Part shown: positions 1 to 6,562 of the stretch, piece by piece | Layout of the letters: each line of letters opens with the position of its first letter | How positions within the stretch are numbered: the stretch's first letter is position 1 | The notes under the pieces: generated by a model | Told to the model about the DNA's origin: nothing | The model's input: only the letters and a program-made list of their open reading frames with translations | The model's database searches: none | Origin: Verrucomicrobiota bacterium | GTDB taxonomy: Bacteria > Verrucomicrobiota > Verrucomicrobiia > Verrucomicrobiales > Akkermansiaceae | DNA: 6,692 nucleotides | Assembly (NCBI GenBank): GCA_026397695.1 | Contig: JAPLUJ010000419.1 | Location: 1 to 6,692, forward strand | Direction: 5' to 3' | Made by a program: the position numbers and the translations under genes

Positions 1-1454
1 GTGTGTTCGTCCGCCGTATAGCGGTGGAAAAACTCGTGTTGGACGAGGCAGTCCAGGGCTCCGAACTCAGGCAGGTAGCGGCCGAGGAAGCCGATCCGGT
101 GCATGAGGCGCAGGATACGGGCGGCGTCGCCCTTGCGTTCGAGGATCGCCTGGAAAATCTGGCGGTTGGTTTTGGCGTAGCGGAACGGGCGGTCGATATC
201 GCCCCAGTGATTGGCGATGAGGCGGCGGATCTGCGGGCTGAGATTGAGGTTGCGGACCTGACAGTGCTGGAACAAGCGCATCAAGCGGTGCGAGTCCTCC
301 TTGAATATGTCCGGGTTCGCAGGAAACAAGCGGCCATCGCGGGCGATGAAGCCGTCGAATTCCTCGCGCCGTTTCTTGCGGAATGTCAGGAACGACCGGA
401 TACCGGATTCGGCACGCGAATCCTGCTCGATCTGGAAGGCTTCCATCAACGAGGTGGTGTGCTGATAGATGTGGCGCGTGTGGCGGTAGTAATCACGCAT
501 GAAGGCCTCCGTGCTGCGCAGGATGTCGCGCTGCGGATAGGCAAAGGCGGTGGCCACCACGCCTTGCAGTTGGAGGGTGAGTTGGTCGGTGCCCTTGTGG
601 GTGTGGTAGTGGAGTTCGTTGCGGACGCGGTGGAGGAAATCGTAAGCTTCTTCGATTTCACGGCACGCCGAGGCCGTTAGAAGTTTGCTCTCCACGAGGT
701 CATCGAGTTTGGCGCTGCCATGTTTGACCCGGGCGACCCACTGGATGCTGTGATAATCGCGCATGCCGCCGCAGCCTTCCTTGACGTTGGGTTCCTGCAG
801 GAAAACGGTGCGCGAATACTTCTCATGACGGCTTCGCAGGTCCTGGCGGCGGAGTTCAAAAAAGGCCATCTGGCCCTTGTCGATGCATTCCCTGGCAAAG
901 CGCGTTTGGAAATTCAGAAACAATGCGGCATCGCCGGTGATCAAGCGCGCGTCCATCAGCGAGGTTTTGTTTTCCTGGTCGCTCTTGGCTTGTTCAACAC
1001 ATTCGGCGATGGAACGGCAGGCATGACCCACCTTGAAACCCACGTCCCATAACAGATAGAGCACGTCCTGCACGAGATCCTGCAACGGTTGGGGCGGATT
1101 CTTGGAGGAACGCGGCAACAGAAAGAGCAGGTCGATGTCCGAGCGCGGGTTGAGCAGGGCGCGGCCATACCCCCCCATGGCGACCAGCGCGATGGGAAAC
1201 TCAACCACATCCTTGCTCACATGGACCGACGATTCCAGAATGGATGTTAGAACAGCGTCCATCAGCGACGCGCGGTTGCGGGCGATTTCAAGGCCGCCAG
1301 CCCCCGCGCGGTGGCGCAACAGGATGCGGTGCTCCTCGATCTTCAAAAACTGCTGGTAGAGAGTTATCCGTTCAGTCGGCGCACGCGGACCTTCAATCGA
1401 AGATGTGAGAGCTTCCCTGACGTGAAGTTCTAGAGCTTTGAGGTAATCGCGCAT
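1..1454 (-). CDS. glnD: [Protein-PII] uridylyltransferase / uridylyl-removing enzyme GlnD, 3' end beyond the window
   Basis: GlnD is the cytosolic nitrogen sensor that adds UMP to PII when glutamine is low and removes it when glutamine is high. The minus-strand frame is open from ATG 1454 to the window edge (484 codons, beginning MRDYLKALELHV). Residues 93-110 carry the nucleotidyltransferase signature: G94-G-Y-G-R98 followed by S105-D106-I-D108-L-L, where the two Asp are the expected metal ligands. Residues 221-233 give the GlnD-typical EPNVKEGCGGMRD, and the last visible residues, FFHRYTADEH, match the entry to the HD (uridylyl-removing) domain. The HD dyad itself and the C-terminal ACT domains, which bind glutamine in known GlnD, would lie outside; E. 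coli GlnD is about 890 residues. The gene follows psd by 37 bp. No Shine-Dalgarno is visible, and an AT-rich stretch precedes the ATG. Family assignment is firm. Activity cannot be judged without the missing half. Confidence 0.95.
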   Translation of the reverse strand, partial: MRDYLKALELHVREALTSSIEGPRAPTERITLYQQFLKIEEHRILLRHRAGAGGLEIARNRASLMDAVLTSILESSVHVSKDVVEFPIALVAMGGYGRALLNPRSDIDLLFLLPRSSKNPPQPLQDLVQDVLYLLWDVGFKVGHACRSIAECVEQAKSDQENKTSLMDARLITGDAALFLNFQTRFARECIDKGQMAFFELRRQDLRSRHEKYSRTVFLQEPNVKEGCGGMRDYHSIQWVARVKHGSAKLDDLVESKLLTASACREIEEAYDFLHRVRNELHYHTHKGTDQLTLQLQGVVATAFAYPQRDILRSTEAFMRDYYRHTRHIYQHTTSLMEAFQIEQDSRAESGIRSFLTFRKKRREEFDGFIARDGRLFPANPDIFKEDSHRLMRLFQHCQVRNLNLSPQIRRLIANHWGDIDRPFRYAKTNRQIFQAILERKGDAARILRLMHRIGFLGRYLPEFGALDCLVQHEFFHRYTADEH

Positions 1455-1464
1455 GTGGAATATG

Positions 1465-1496
1465 ATAATAGGTGCCTCATCCGGGCGAAAGGTCAA
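1465..1496 (-). promoter_or_regulatory. Weak candidate promoter for glnD
   Basis: On the minus strand TATTAT (1470-1465) lies 10 nt before the glnD ATG, and TTGACC (1496-1491) overlaps the psd stop codon. Each matches a sigma-70 hexamer at 5 of 6 bases, but the 20-nt spacer is longer than the usual 16-18, so this is weak. If the -10 is used, the transcript would start within a few bases of the ATG and be nearly leaderless. Read-through from psd is the simpler alternative. Confidence 0.2.
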
Positions 1497-2410
1497 GCAG
1501 AGCGAGCCATCCGCTCGCCGACTTTGGCGTAGAGTTCGGTTTGGCGGGAAGTGCATTCGACAAGATCCGCCTCCAATATCACCGCACCAGGCTCGAAAAT
1601 CGTGATGGTCGACGATCCACCGAAGGCAAAATAGCCCATTTCTCCGCCTTTTTCCACCGGTTTACCGGGGGTGAATGTCTGCTGGATGGTGCCTACGCAG
1701 GTCGCCCCGATATCTAGCAGAAGCACCGTGCCGAAACGCCGGGTCACCAGCGGCGTGAGCGTCCGCTTGTTCATCCACAGATAGGCAAGGCATTGGCGCA
1801 AGGCAATCGGGGAAACCGCAAACAACGGACCGTCAATCCGCCGGGTCTCACCGGGCACTCCCGCCGCCGGGAAATGAAAGCGGTGGTAATCCACCGGACA
1901 CAAGCGGGAAAGAACCAACGCCCCGTGCGCATAGCGACGCGCCAGATCGGCGTCACCTAACAGTTCCGGCAGGTCGAATTGCTGGCCTTTGACAAACACC
2001 CCGTCGATGGCCGAGGCCCGCTCGAATCCGAGGTGCCGGCCGTCGGCCGGAAATACGACGCTGGATTCGTCCGCATCGATAGGGCGCGCGCCGGGCTTGA
2101 GTTTGCGGATGAAAAACTCGTTGAACGTGGCGAAGGATTCCGGAGGGTCCGCAAATTCAGCGGGATCGAGGCCGTAGCGGACAATGAACGGCGCGATCCG
2201 CGCGGCGGAGGCCGGGGTGCTCATGCGCCTGCCTACCCACGCGGAGAATATCGGCCGTTTCACCCAGGCGACCAGGGCGAGAGCGCCTAACGGATTTCCA
2301 TAGGTCCACCGCAGAAAACCCTCACCATAGACCTGCTCGGTCTCAAGGGTGGCGGTATGGCGGTTGAAGAATCGGATCGGCTCCACGGCGCTGTTGTAAG
2401 GACCGGACAT
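1493..2410 (-). CDS. psd: Phosphatidylserine decarboxylase proenzyme (Clostridium-type)
   Basis: It converts phosphatidylserine to phosphatidylethanolamine at the cytoplasmic membrane, using a pyruvoyl group made by self-cleavage. The product is 305 residues, the usual size for the family. From ATG 2410 the key elements are D123 in PADGR, the histidine pair H176/H179 in the YHRFH segment, and the cleavage motif F263-G-G-S-S-T268. Cleavage is expected between G265 and S266, leaving a beta chain of about 265 residues and an alpha chain of about 40. The GGSS-type motif, the N-terminal FFNRHTATLETEQVYGEGFL segment and the GATCVGTI segment resemble the longer clostridial Psd rather than the E. coli LGST form. 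A TTG codon directly before the ATG is an alternative start. Neither has a Shine-Dalgarno. An in-frame stop about 100 bp upstream rules out a long extension. It lies just ahead of glnD on the same strand and is probably cotranscribed with it. All catalytic residues are present. Confidence 0.95.
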   Translation of the reverse strand: MSGPYNSAVEPIRFFNRHTATLETEQVYGEGFLRWTYGNPLGALALVAWVKRPIFSAWVGRRMSTPASAARIAPFIVRYGLDPAEFADPPESFATFNEFFIRKLKPGARPIDADESSVVFPADGRHLGFERASAIDGVFVKGQQFDLPELLGDADLARRYAHGALVLSRLCPVDYHRFHFPAAGVPGETRRIDGPLFAVSPIALRQCLAYLWMNKRTLTPLVTRRFGTVLLLDIGATCVGTIQQTFTPGKPVEKGGEMGYFAFGGSSTITIFEPGAVILEADLVECTSRQTELYAKVGERMARSA

Positions 2411-2763
2411 CAACTTCGCAAGTGTGGCGTGCTGGTTTGGCGGACGCTTGGGGGCGCGGTCTCGACGAGCCCGCAGACAATGGATGCACCAAGCGAAGTC
2501 TCAAATAGCGTGAGCGTCCCGCCGACGAGAGAGAATGACTGAGATCGTCTGACTGGCTCGCTTCAAATTCCTCAGATAATCCGCCGCTCCTTGTGAGATC
2601 CGCTCGCCGGTGTTGCGGCATTCTGGCATGGCTCTGGCTTTTGGTCCTGCACCCAGCCGGTTTTCCGCCTTCAATACGCCGTTTTTATGATTGACAAGAG
2701 CGTGACGCGCGGCGACACTCCTACTGCTAGTCGAATTTGCCACAGACATTCCATCAAATCAAC
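2411..2763. other. Divergent intergenic region between psd and the EF-hand gene
   Basis: These 353 bp separate the divergent psd and EF-hand starts, so promoters for both should lie here. No gene is convincing. The overlapping minus-strand frames at 2501-2749 and 2343-2621 begin at poor starts, look like no family, and the second runs into psd. I see no strong sigma-70 promoter for psd and no riboswitch or clear operator. The only candidate for the plus-strand gene is the AT-rich stretch around 2681-2696, listed separately. Confidence 0.6.
2686..2696 (+). promoter_or_regulatory. Very tentative promoter elements upstream of the EF-hand gene
   Basis: TATGAT (2686-2691, 5 of 6 to the -10 consensus) overlaps a perfect TTGACA (2691-2696). 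The first lacks a good -35 at 16-18 nt. The second lacks a good -10, since GACACT at 2714-2719 matches only 3 of 6. Using TATGAT, the leader would be about 65 nt. The AT-rich context in a GC-rich region is the main support. Confidence 0.2.
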
Positions 2764-3084
2764 ATGCCACATCCCATGAATCCGTTTGTGATCACCCTCG
2801 TCGCCATTGCTTTGCTTCATACTACCGTCGGTGCCGCGCCACAGACGCAAGATGAGAGGAATAAACAGCGACTGCAAGAGAAGGAAGTGCGCGAAAAGCG
2901 CCGCGCAGCCGTACAAGCAGTCTTGGACGACAAGGACAAAAACCACGATGGCTCGCTCTCCAAGGAGGAATACATCGCCGGCGAAGCGGATCCTGCCGCC
3001 GCCGCGAAGAAGTTCGACAAGTATAACAAAAACCGGGACCGCGTACTTACCAAAGGGGAAATCGCCGATTCCCTGGCTCTCTGA
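2764..3084 (+). CDS. Small secreted EF-hand protein
   Basis: A predicted exported calcium-binding protein of 106 residues. Residues 8-24 form a hydrophobic signal segment (FVITLVAIALLHTTVGA) with a likely signal peptidase I site after V22-G-A24. A charged helix follows (about 30-55, rich in K, R and E), then two EF-hand loops. Loop 1 (D58 to E69, D-K-N-H-D-G-S-L-S-K-E-E) is canonical at positions 1, 3, 5, 6 and 12. Loop 2 (N88 to E99) has N, N and D at positions 1, 3 and 5 and E at 12, but Arg instead of the turn Gly at 6 and Val at 7, so it may bind calcium poorly. Start choice is open: ATG 2776 gives a tighter signal peptide (102 residues) and TTG 2737 a longer one. I prefer 2764 because AT-rich sequence precedes it. 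No Shine-Dalgarno is present. The specific role and partner are unknown; periplasmic or extracellular location is inferred from the signal peptide. Confidence 0.85.
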   Translation: MPHPMNPFVITLVAIALLHTTVGAAPQTQDERNKQRLQEKEVREKRRAAVQAVLDDKDKNHDGSLSKEEYIAGEADPAAAAKKFDKYNKNRDRVLTKGEIADSLAL

Positions 3085-3318
3085 CATGGCCCTGCCAACC
3101 GCAGTAATCTGTCCTGCGTTGCAGCCTGCGGGACCGTTTCTGGAACCAATGGACTTGAGTGGATCATGCTTGTGGCTGTGCAACCCGTCGGCTTCGTCAA
3201 TGCCATGGATCACAAGAACCAGTAGGACGCCACGTCCACCATTCGTCGGCAAATGTTGAAATAAGAAAACAACATCCAACGCCATCTCAAGGACGATTTC
3301 GGGTTTTCCCCCACCTAT
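3085..3318. other. Intergenic gap with no supported gene
   Basis: The gap lies between the EF-hand stop and the next ATG. A nested inverted repeat is visible: CCGCAG (3099-3104) pairs with CTGCGG (3126-3131) around a small CTGC-GTT-GCAG hairpin (3114-3124). It lacks a T-run, so it is not a standard intrinsic terminator. A plus-strand frame starting at ATG 3086 (57 codons) is Pro/Ser-rich and resembles nothing. The frame shared by both flanking genes has stops at 3082, 3223 and 3262 and is then open into the next gene. Confidence 0.5.
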
Positions 3319-3633
3319 ATGGACACGCGTTTCGTCGTCCTCGATCTGGGCATTCAGTTGATCGAAGAAGTAAAGGAGGAAGCCAAGATCGGGATCAAGG
3401 TTACGCCTATCCCCACCGGCAAAGTCACCGCGACCATGGACACGCTCACGCTGCCCGGGGCGATGGTCAGCGGCAAGGTCACGTTCAGCGACGGCGAGAC
3501 TGCCATCTGGTTGCTCGATCAATCCGGCCGCCCGGGATTGGATCCGGACACGCCCGGTTACCGCCCGACCCAGGAAGATATCCTGGAGTTCCAGCAACAA
3601 CTCCGCGTTCTCATCGAAAAAGGCGGGTTATAA
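3319..3633 (+). CDS. Conserved-looking 104-residue protein of unknown function
   Basis: I do not recognise this family. The protein has no signal peptide or membrane segment and should be cytosolic. Its residue pattern suggests an N-terminal strand and helix (about 4-25, FVVLDLGIQLIEEVKEEA), several short beta strands (about 26-70, including KVTATMDTLTL and SGKVTFSDGETAIWLLD), a turn-rich stretch DPDTPGYRPTQED, and a C-terminal amphipathic helix (about 84-100). Amino-acid use is well balanced, which favours a real gene. ATG 3319 is the only conventional start after the in-frame TAA at 3262, yet the 18 codons before it also read like protein. The true N-terminus may therefore differ. No Shine-Dalgarno is visible. 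It ends 67 bp before the lipoprotein gene and its stop codon lies inside a TATAAT box. Function is unassigned. Confidence 0.7.
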   Translation: MDTRFVVLDLGIQLIEEVKEEAKIGIKVTPIPTGKVTATMDTLTLPGAMVSGKVTFSDGETAIWLLDQSGRPGLDPDTPGYRPTQEDILEFQQQLRVLIEKGGL

Positions 3634-3634
3634 T
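3629..3634 (+). promoter_or_regulatory. Candidate -10 box for the lipoprotein gene
   Basis: A perfect TATAAT overlaps the TAA stop (3631-3633) of the preceding gene. A start near 3641 would leave a leader of about 60 nt before ATG 3701. The -35 is poor: TTCTCA (3608-3613) matches 4 of 6 but sits 15 nt away, and there is no extended -10 TG. In this GC-rich setting an exact TATAAT at the right place is suggestive, but it could be chance. Confidence 0.35.
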
Positions 3635-3700
3635 CGGTCCCATCCTGACCTCAAACATTACAGACACAATGCCGTCGTAGCGGTGTTGAAGCCGTGGAGC

Positions 3701-6310
3701 ATGCAGGAATCAGTCATCCCGACACCCGCGGCCAAACGCCGCCGCGATGGGGTTGGCTGCGCCCGAGTGCTGGCACTGTGTGTGCTAACGGCAGCCTGCG
3801 ATGCCCCGCCGCCCGCTGCGCAATCCCACCTCGCCCAGCCCGTGCCAGTGGACTCCCAACTCGCCGCAGCCCGCCTCGATCTAGCACAAATCCGGCTTTC
3901 CGGCAATGCTCCGGATGAAGCGCTTGCACTGTTGGTTGCCGCCCTTGAGGCGGATCCACCATCTGCGGAGGCCCGTGCCATGACCGGGGAAATTCTAGCA
4001 AAAACCCGCTGGTACCTGCCCGAACTCACCCTCGGCCACCAGCAACCCATCGAACGCATCGACTTCGCGGCTAACACCACCGTGCGGTGGAATCTGGACC
4101 CCCCGCGCATCGAAAGCGTGCTGTTCCCGATCCAGGCCGTGGAAACCCGCAGTCTGGTGTTCTCCCCGACCCGCCAATCAGTGGTCATCGAACGCGCCGG
4201 TGTCACCTTGCTCTGCAATGCACAAACCCTCAAACCCATCCGCGACCTCGGCCCGCTGCCTGAGTTTGTCACACCCTCCGCCGTGATCGTCTTCTCCGCC
4301 GACGGTCTTCTGCTAGCCCACCCGGTGGTCGCCTCGGCAAACGACCACACGCTGATGTGGCATCTGCGCGACGCATCCTCCGGGGATATCATCCGCTCTT
4401 CCAAATCCACCACCCCGGATCACCCGCGCCCGCTCGCCGCCTTTCTCAACCGGAACGAATTGCGCGTCCTGCACAAGGACGGCAGCTTGTTAGAAATACC
4501 GGTGTCGCCCGTGGAAGCCGTTCGTATCACCCCGCAGGATGCGCCGCTGTGCTTGTTTCACGCGCAATTCGCCGCCACTGGCGGCTCCGCGCTGACGCTC
4601 AAGGATATGGGTTCGCATCGCATCCCGGAACCGTTTTTCATGTCCTTTGGCGCAAAGGCCGACCCATCACTCGAACCCGCCTCGCTGTTAGAACGCCATC
4701 CATGGAGCCGTCACCCGGGCATTTGGACTGGCCTGCTGCGCGATCCGCATCGCGGGGCGCTCGAAGTCAGTGACCGCACCATCCACATTCTAACAGGAAA
4801 ACACGCGCCGGTCCACACCCGCTCCGCCATCACTGCGGTCGCCGCCAGCGGGGACCGCATGATCCTCGGTGAACAAAACGGCACGCTCACGGTCCACCGG
4901 GCGCTGCCTGTACCGTTAGAAAAAACGGGGCCGCCGAAATCCTCCAGCCACGATGCGCAATCCCTGGCAGCCCTGCGCCATCTCACGCAAGCCCTCGCGG
5001 GCTGCACCTATGATACAACCCTCCGGACCTTCATCCGATGCGCTCCCGAGCAGCGCTTTCAAGCCTTCAGCACATGCGATTTCGAGGCGCTCACCCGGGT
5101 TTTCCCCGGCTTGGATTTCAGCGCGGTCGCCACTGCGGTCCAGTCCCTCAATCCAAGCTCCGCCCCTCCCGCATCACTGCTTCCGCTCACCGAGCGTCTC
5201 GCCCGCGCAATGAGCCCCCCCGCCGACTTGTCCTATCAGGAAAAAATCAATAAAACATTTGAGGAAGGCGACACCCCCACCGTCGTTGCCGCGATTGAGG
5301 CCGCCGGTGACAAGGGCCCCGCTGCCGCCATGGCCCTTGAACTCGCCCTCGCCTCGACCCACCCGGATTGGATCGATGCCTGCCTCACCCAGGCGACCGA
5401 CCTGCCGCTGTTGTTACGCAAGATCGCCGTCTCACGTGTCGCATGGCTGCAAGATCGCAAGGCCGACGCCCTATCAAACTGGCCCGACGTTTTCCCCGAT
5501 CTCAAACAGGTCAGACTGAGGGAAGATTGGGACGGCTGGGAACAGGCGGATTTCACCCAGGCACTGGCAAAACTCAGCCTCTGTGTGAGTGCGGAACTCG
5601 CCGCCATCACGGTGCCGCCAAACTCAACTCCGGAACAACGGCAGGAAATCGCCGCGCGACTCAACGATCCCGCCACGATGAAGGCGGTAGGCCGCACGCG
5701 TTTCGCCCAAGCCTGCCTCAAAGCAGCACTGGTATTTGCCGCTTACAAGGATGAAACGGCAACCACCTTGGCTCTGGCGGCCCGCGCCCGCGACCTCGGC
5801 GAGGAACCAGCACCGTGCCTCCGCGCCGAAGCCATCGCGCTCACCGCGCTCGGCGACTATCAGAAAGCCCATGATCGCTGGATCACCCTCATCACCGAAC
5901 ATCCGGTGGCTAGCCAACAGCCCGGCGATTACGCCGAGGCCGCCTACACCGCATTCGAAAACGCCGATCCGCGGCAAGCCATGGCCATTCTAACAACAGG
6001 TCTCCACCGCTTCCCTAACGACGGCAACTTCGCCCTGCGCGCCGGCTGGGTCGCACTTCTAACCGGCAACGCCGAACGTGCCTATCGCTTCCTGCTCACC
6101 GGCCGACAAATCGGTTTCCCGCCGGAAAAGCTTGAAAACGCCACCGCCTTGCTCGCCATCGCCGCCGCGCAAACCGGTGCCGCCGAGGACGCCGCCGCCT
6201 ACTATCAGGACCTGATCCTGCTCGATCCCGCATGGGAAAACCCCGATACCCTGGAGTCGCTGGAATGGCCGGAGGAACTCAAGGCATCACTCCGGCAACT
6301 CGTCTGGTGA
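3701..6310 (+). CDS. Large predicted lipoprotein with TPR, beta-propeller-like and C-terminal TPR regions
   Basis: An 869-residue envelope protein of unknown function. Residues 1-33 look like a lipoprotein signal: a basic n-region (KRRR at 12-15), a hydrophobic core, then L29-T-A-A-C33, with C33 the predicted lipidated residue and D34 at +2. Residues about 52-100 form one TPR-like helical pair. Residues about 109-406 are strand-rich with several WD40-like blades, for example AVIVFSADGLLLAHP and AITAVAASGDRMILGEQNG, consistent with a degenerate beta-propeller. Residues about 418-600 are mostly helical. A Trp-rich segment (609-618, DWDGWEQADF) precedes four or so TPR-like repeats (about 666-844; LRAEAIALTALGDYQKAHDRW is the clearest). 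No catalytic motif is seen, so a scaffolding or protein-binding role is inferred. GTG 3683 or TTG 3686 would add 6 or 5 residues. GGAG (3696-3699) is too close to ATG 3701 to serve as its ribosome site. Family name is unknown; domain boundaries are rough. Confidence 0.85.
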   Translation: MQESVIPTPAAKRRRDGVGCARVLALCVLTAACDAPPPAAQSHLAQPVPVDSQLAAARLDLAQIRLSGNAPDEALALLVAALEADPPSAEARAMTGEILAKTRWYLPELTLGHQQPIERIDFAANTTVRWNLDPPRIESVLFPIQAVETRSLVFSPTRQSVVIERAGVTLLCNAQTLKPIRDLGPLPEFVTPSAVIVFSADGLLLAHPVVASANDHTLMWHLRDASSGDIIRSSKSTTPDHPRPLAAFLNRNELRVLHKDGSLLEIPVSPVEAVRITPQDAPLCLFHAQFAATGGSALTLKDMGSHRIPEPFFMSFGAKADPSLEPASLLERHPWSRHPGIWTGLLRDPHRGALEVSDRTIHILTGKHAPVHTRSAITAVAASGDRMILGEQNGTLTVHRALPVPLEKTGPPKSSSHDAQSLAALRHLTQALAGCTYDTTLRTFIRCAPEQRFQAFSTCDFEALTRVFPGLDFSAVATAVQSLNPSSAPPASLLPLTERLARAMSPPADLSYQEKINKTFEEGDTPTVVAAIEAAGDKGPAAAMALELALASTHPDWIDACLTQATDLPLLLRKIAVSRVAWLQDRKADALSNWPDVFPDLKQVRLREDWDGWEQADFTQALAKLSLCVSAELAAITVPPNSTPEQRQEIAARLNDPATMKAVGRTRFAQACLKAALVFAAYKDETATTLALAARARDLGEEPAPCLRAEAIALTALGDYQKAHDRWITLITEHPVASQQPGDYAEAAYTAFENADPRQAMAILTTGLHRFPNDGNFALRAGWVALLTGNAERAYRFLLTGRQIGFPPEKLENATALLAIAAAQTGAAEDAAAYYQDLILLDPAWENPDTLESLEWPEELKASLRQLVW

Positions 6311-6562
6311 GCGGCCCATGAATCACCATCGTCAATCAAGGTTTTAGACACGGACGTTTTAGGCAGGGGCGCTTTTCCAAACGGTCCATAGCAGAGAATC
6401 AACCAATTGCACATCCGTCACTTACGGTGGATTGGGGGAATCTCCAACAGATTTTCCACACCAATTTTCACATCTGGAGAAACGACTTGTATTCAATGGC
6501 TTCAGAACTCAGCAAACCACCTCGTATGGGTCGAATGGCCGAGCAAGTTCAATTCCCTCAAA
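6311..6562. other. Intergenic region after the lipoprotein gene
   Basis: This stretch is more AT-rich than the coding parts. It contains a short direct repeat, GTTTTAG at 6341-6347 and 6356-6362 (15-nt period), and a small CCGT-CACTT-ACGG hairpin (about 6415-6427) flanked by CCAAT and ATTGG. No T-run follows, so no intrinsic terminator for the lipoprotein gene is evident. The only plus-strand frame here (from TTG 6432 through the hairpins) looks non-coding. Confidence 0.5.

Noticed and set aside
3..680. Long plus-strand open frame (225 codons)
   Set aside because: It is the exact antisense, codon-aligned shadow of glnD, whose motifs are unmistakable on the minus strand.
3099..3131. Nested inverted repeat considered as a terminator for the EF-hand gene
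   Set aside because: Only a 6-bp outer stem with a large loop and no T-run after it.
3086..3259. 57-codon frame just after the EF-hand stop
   Set aside because: Pro/Ser/Thr-rich, no recognisable domain, no start context; more likely non-coding.
2671..3600. Minus-strand open frame of 309 codons crossing the EF-hand and unknown genes
   Set aside because: It lies opposite two better-supported plus-strand genes, starts and ends in arbitrary places, and matches no family I recognise.
3658..4413. Minus-strand open frame of 251 codons opposite the lipoprotein N-terminus
   Set aside because: Ser/Arg/Ala-rich composition typical of an antisense shadow of a GC-rich gene.
675..6062. Recurrent CTAAC/GTTAG pentamer across the window
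   Set aside because: I counted about 13 copies by eye, close to what base composition alone would give, so no enrichment can be claimed.
6341..6362. Two GTTTTAG copies, considered as CRISPR-repeat remnants
   Set aside because: Only seven identical bases with an 8-nt gap, with no array, leader or cas gene nearby.
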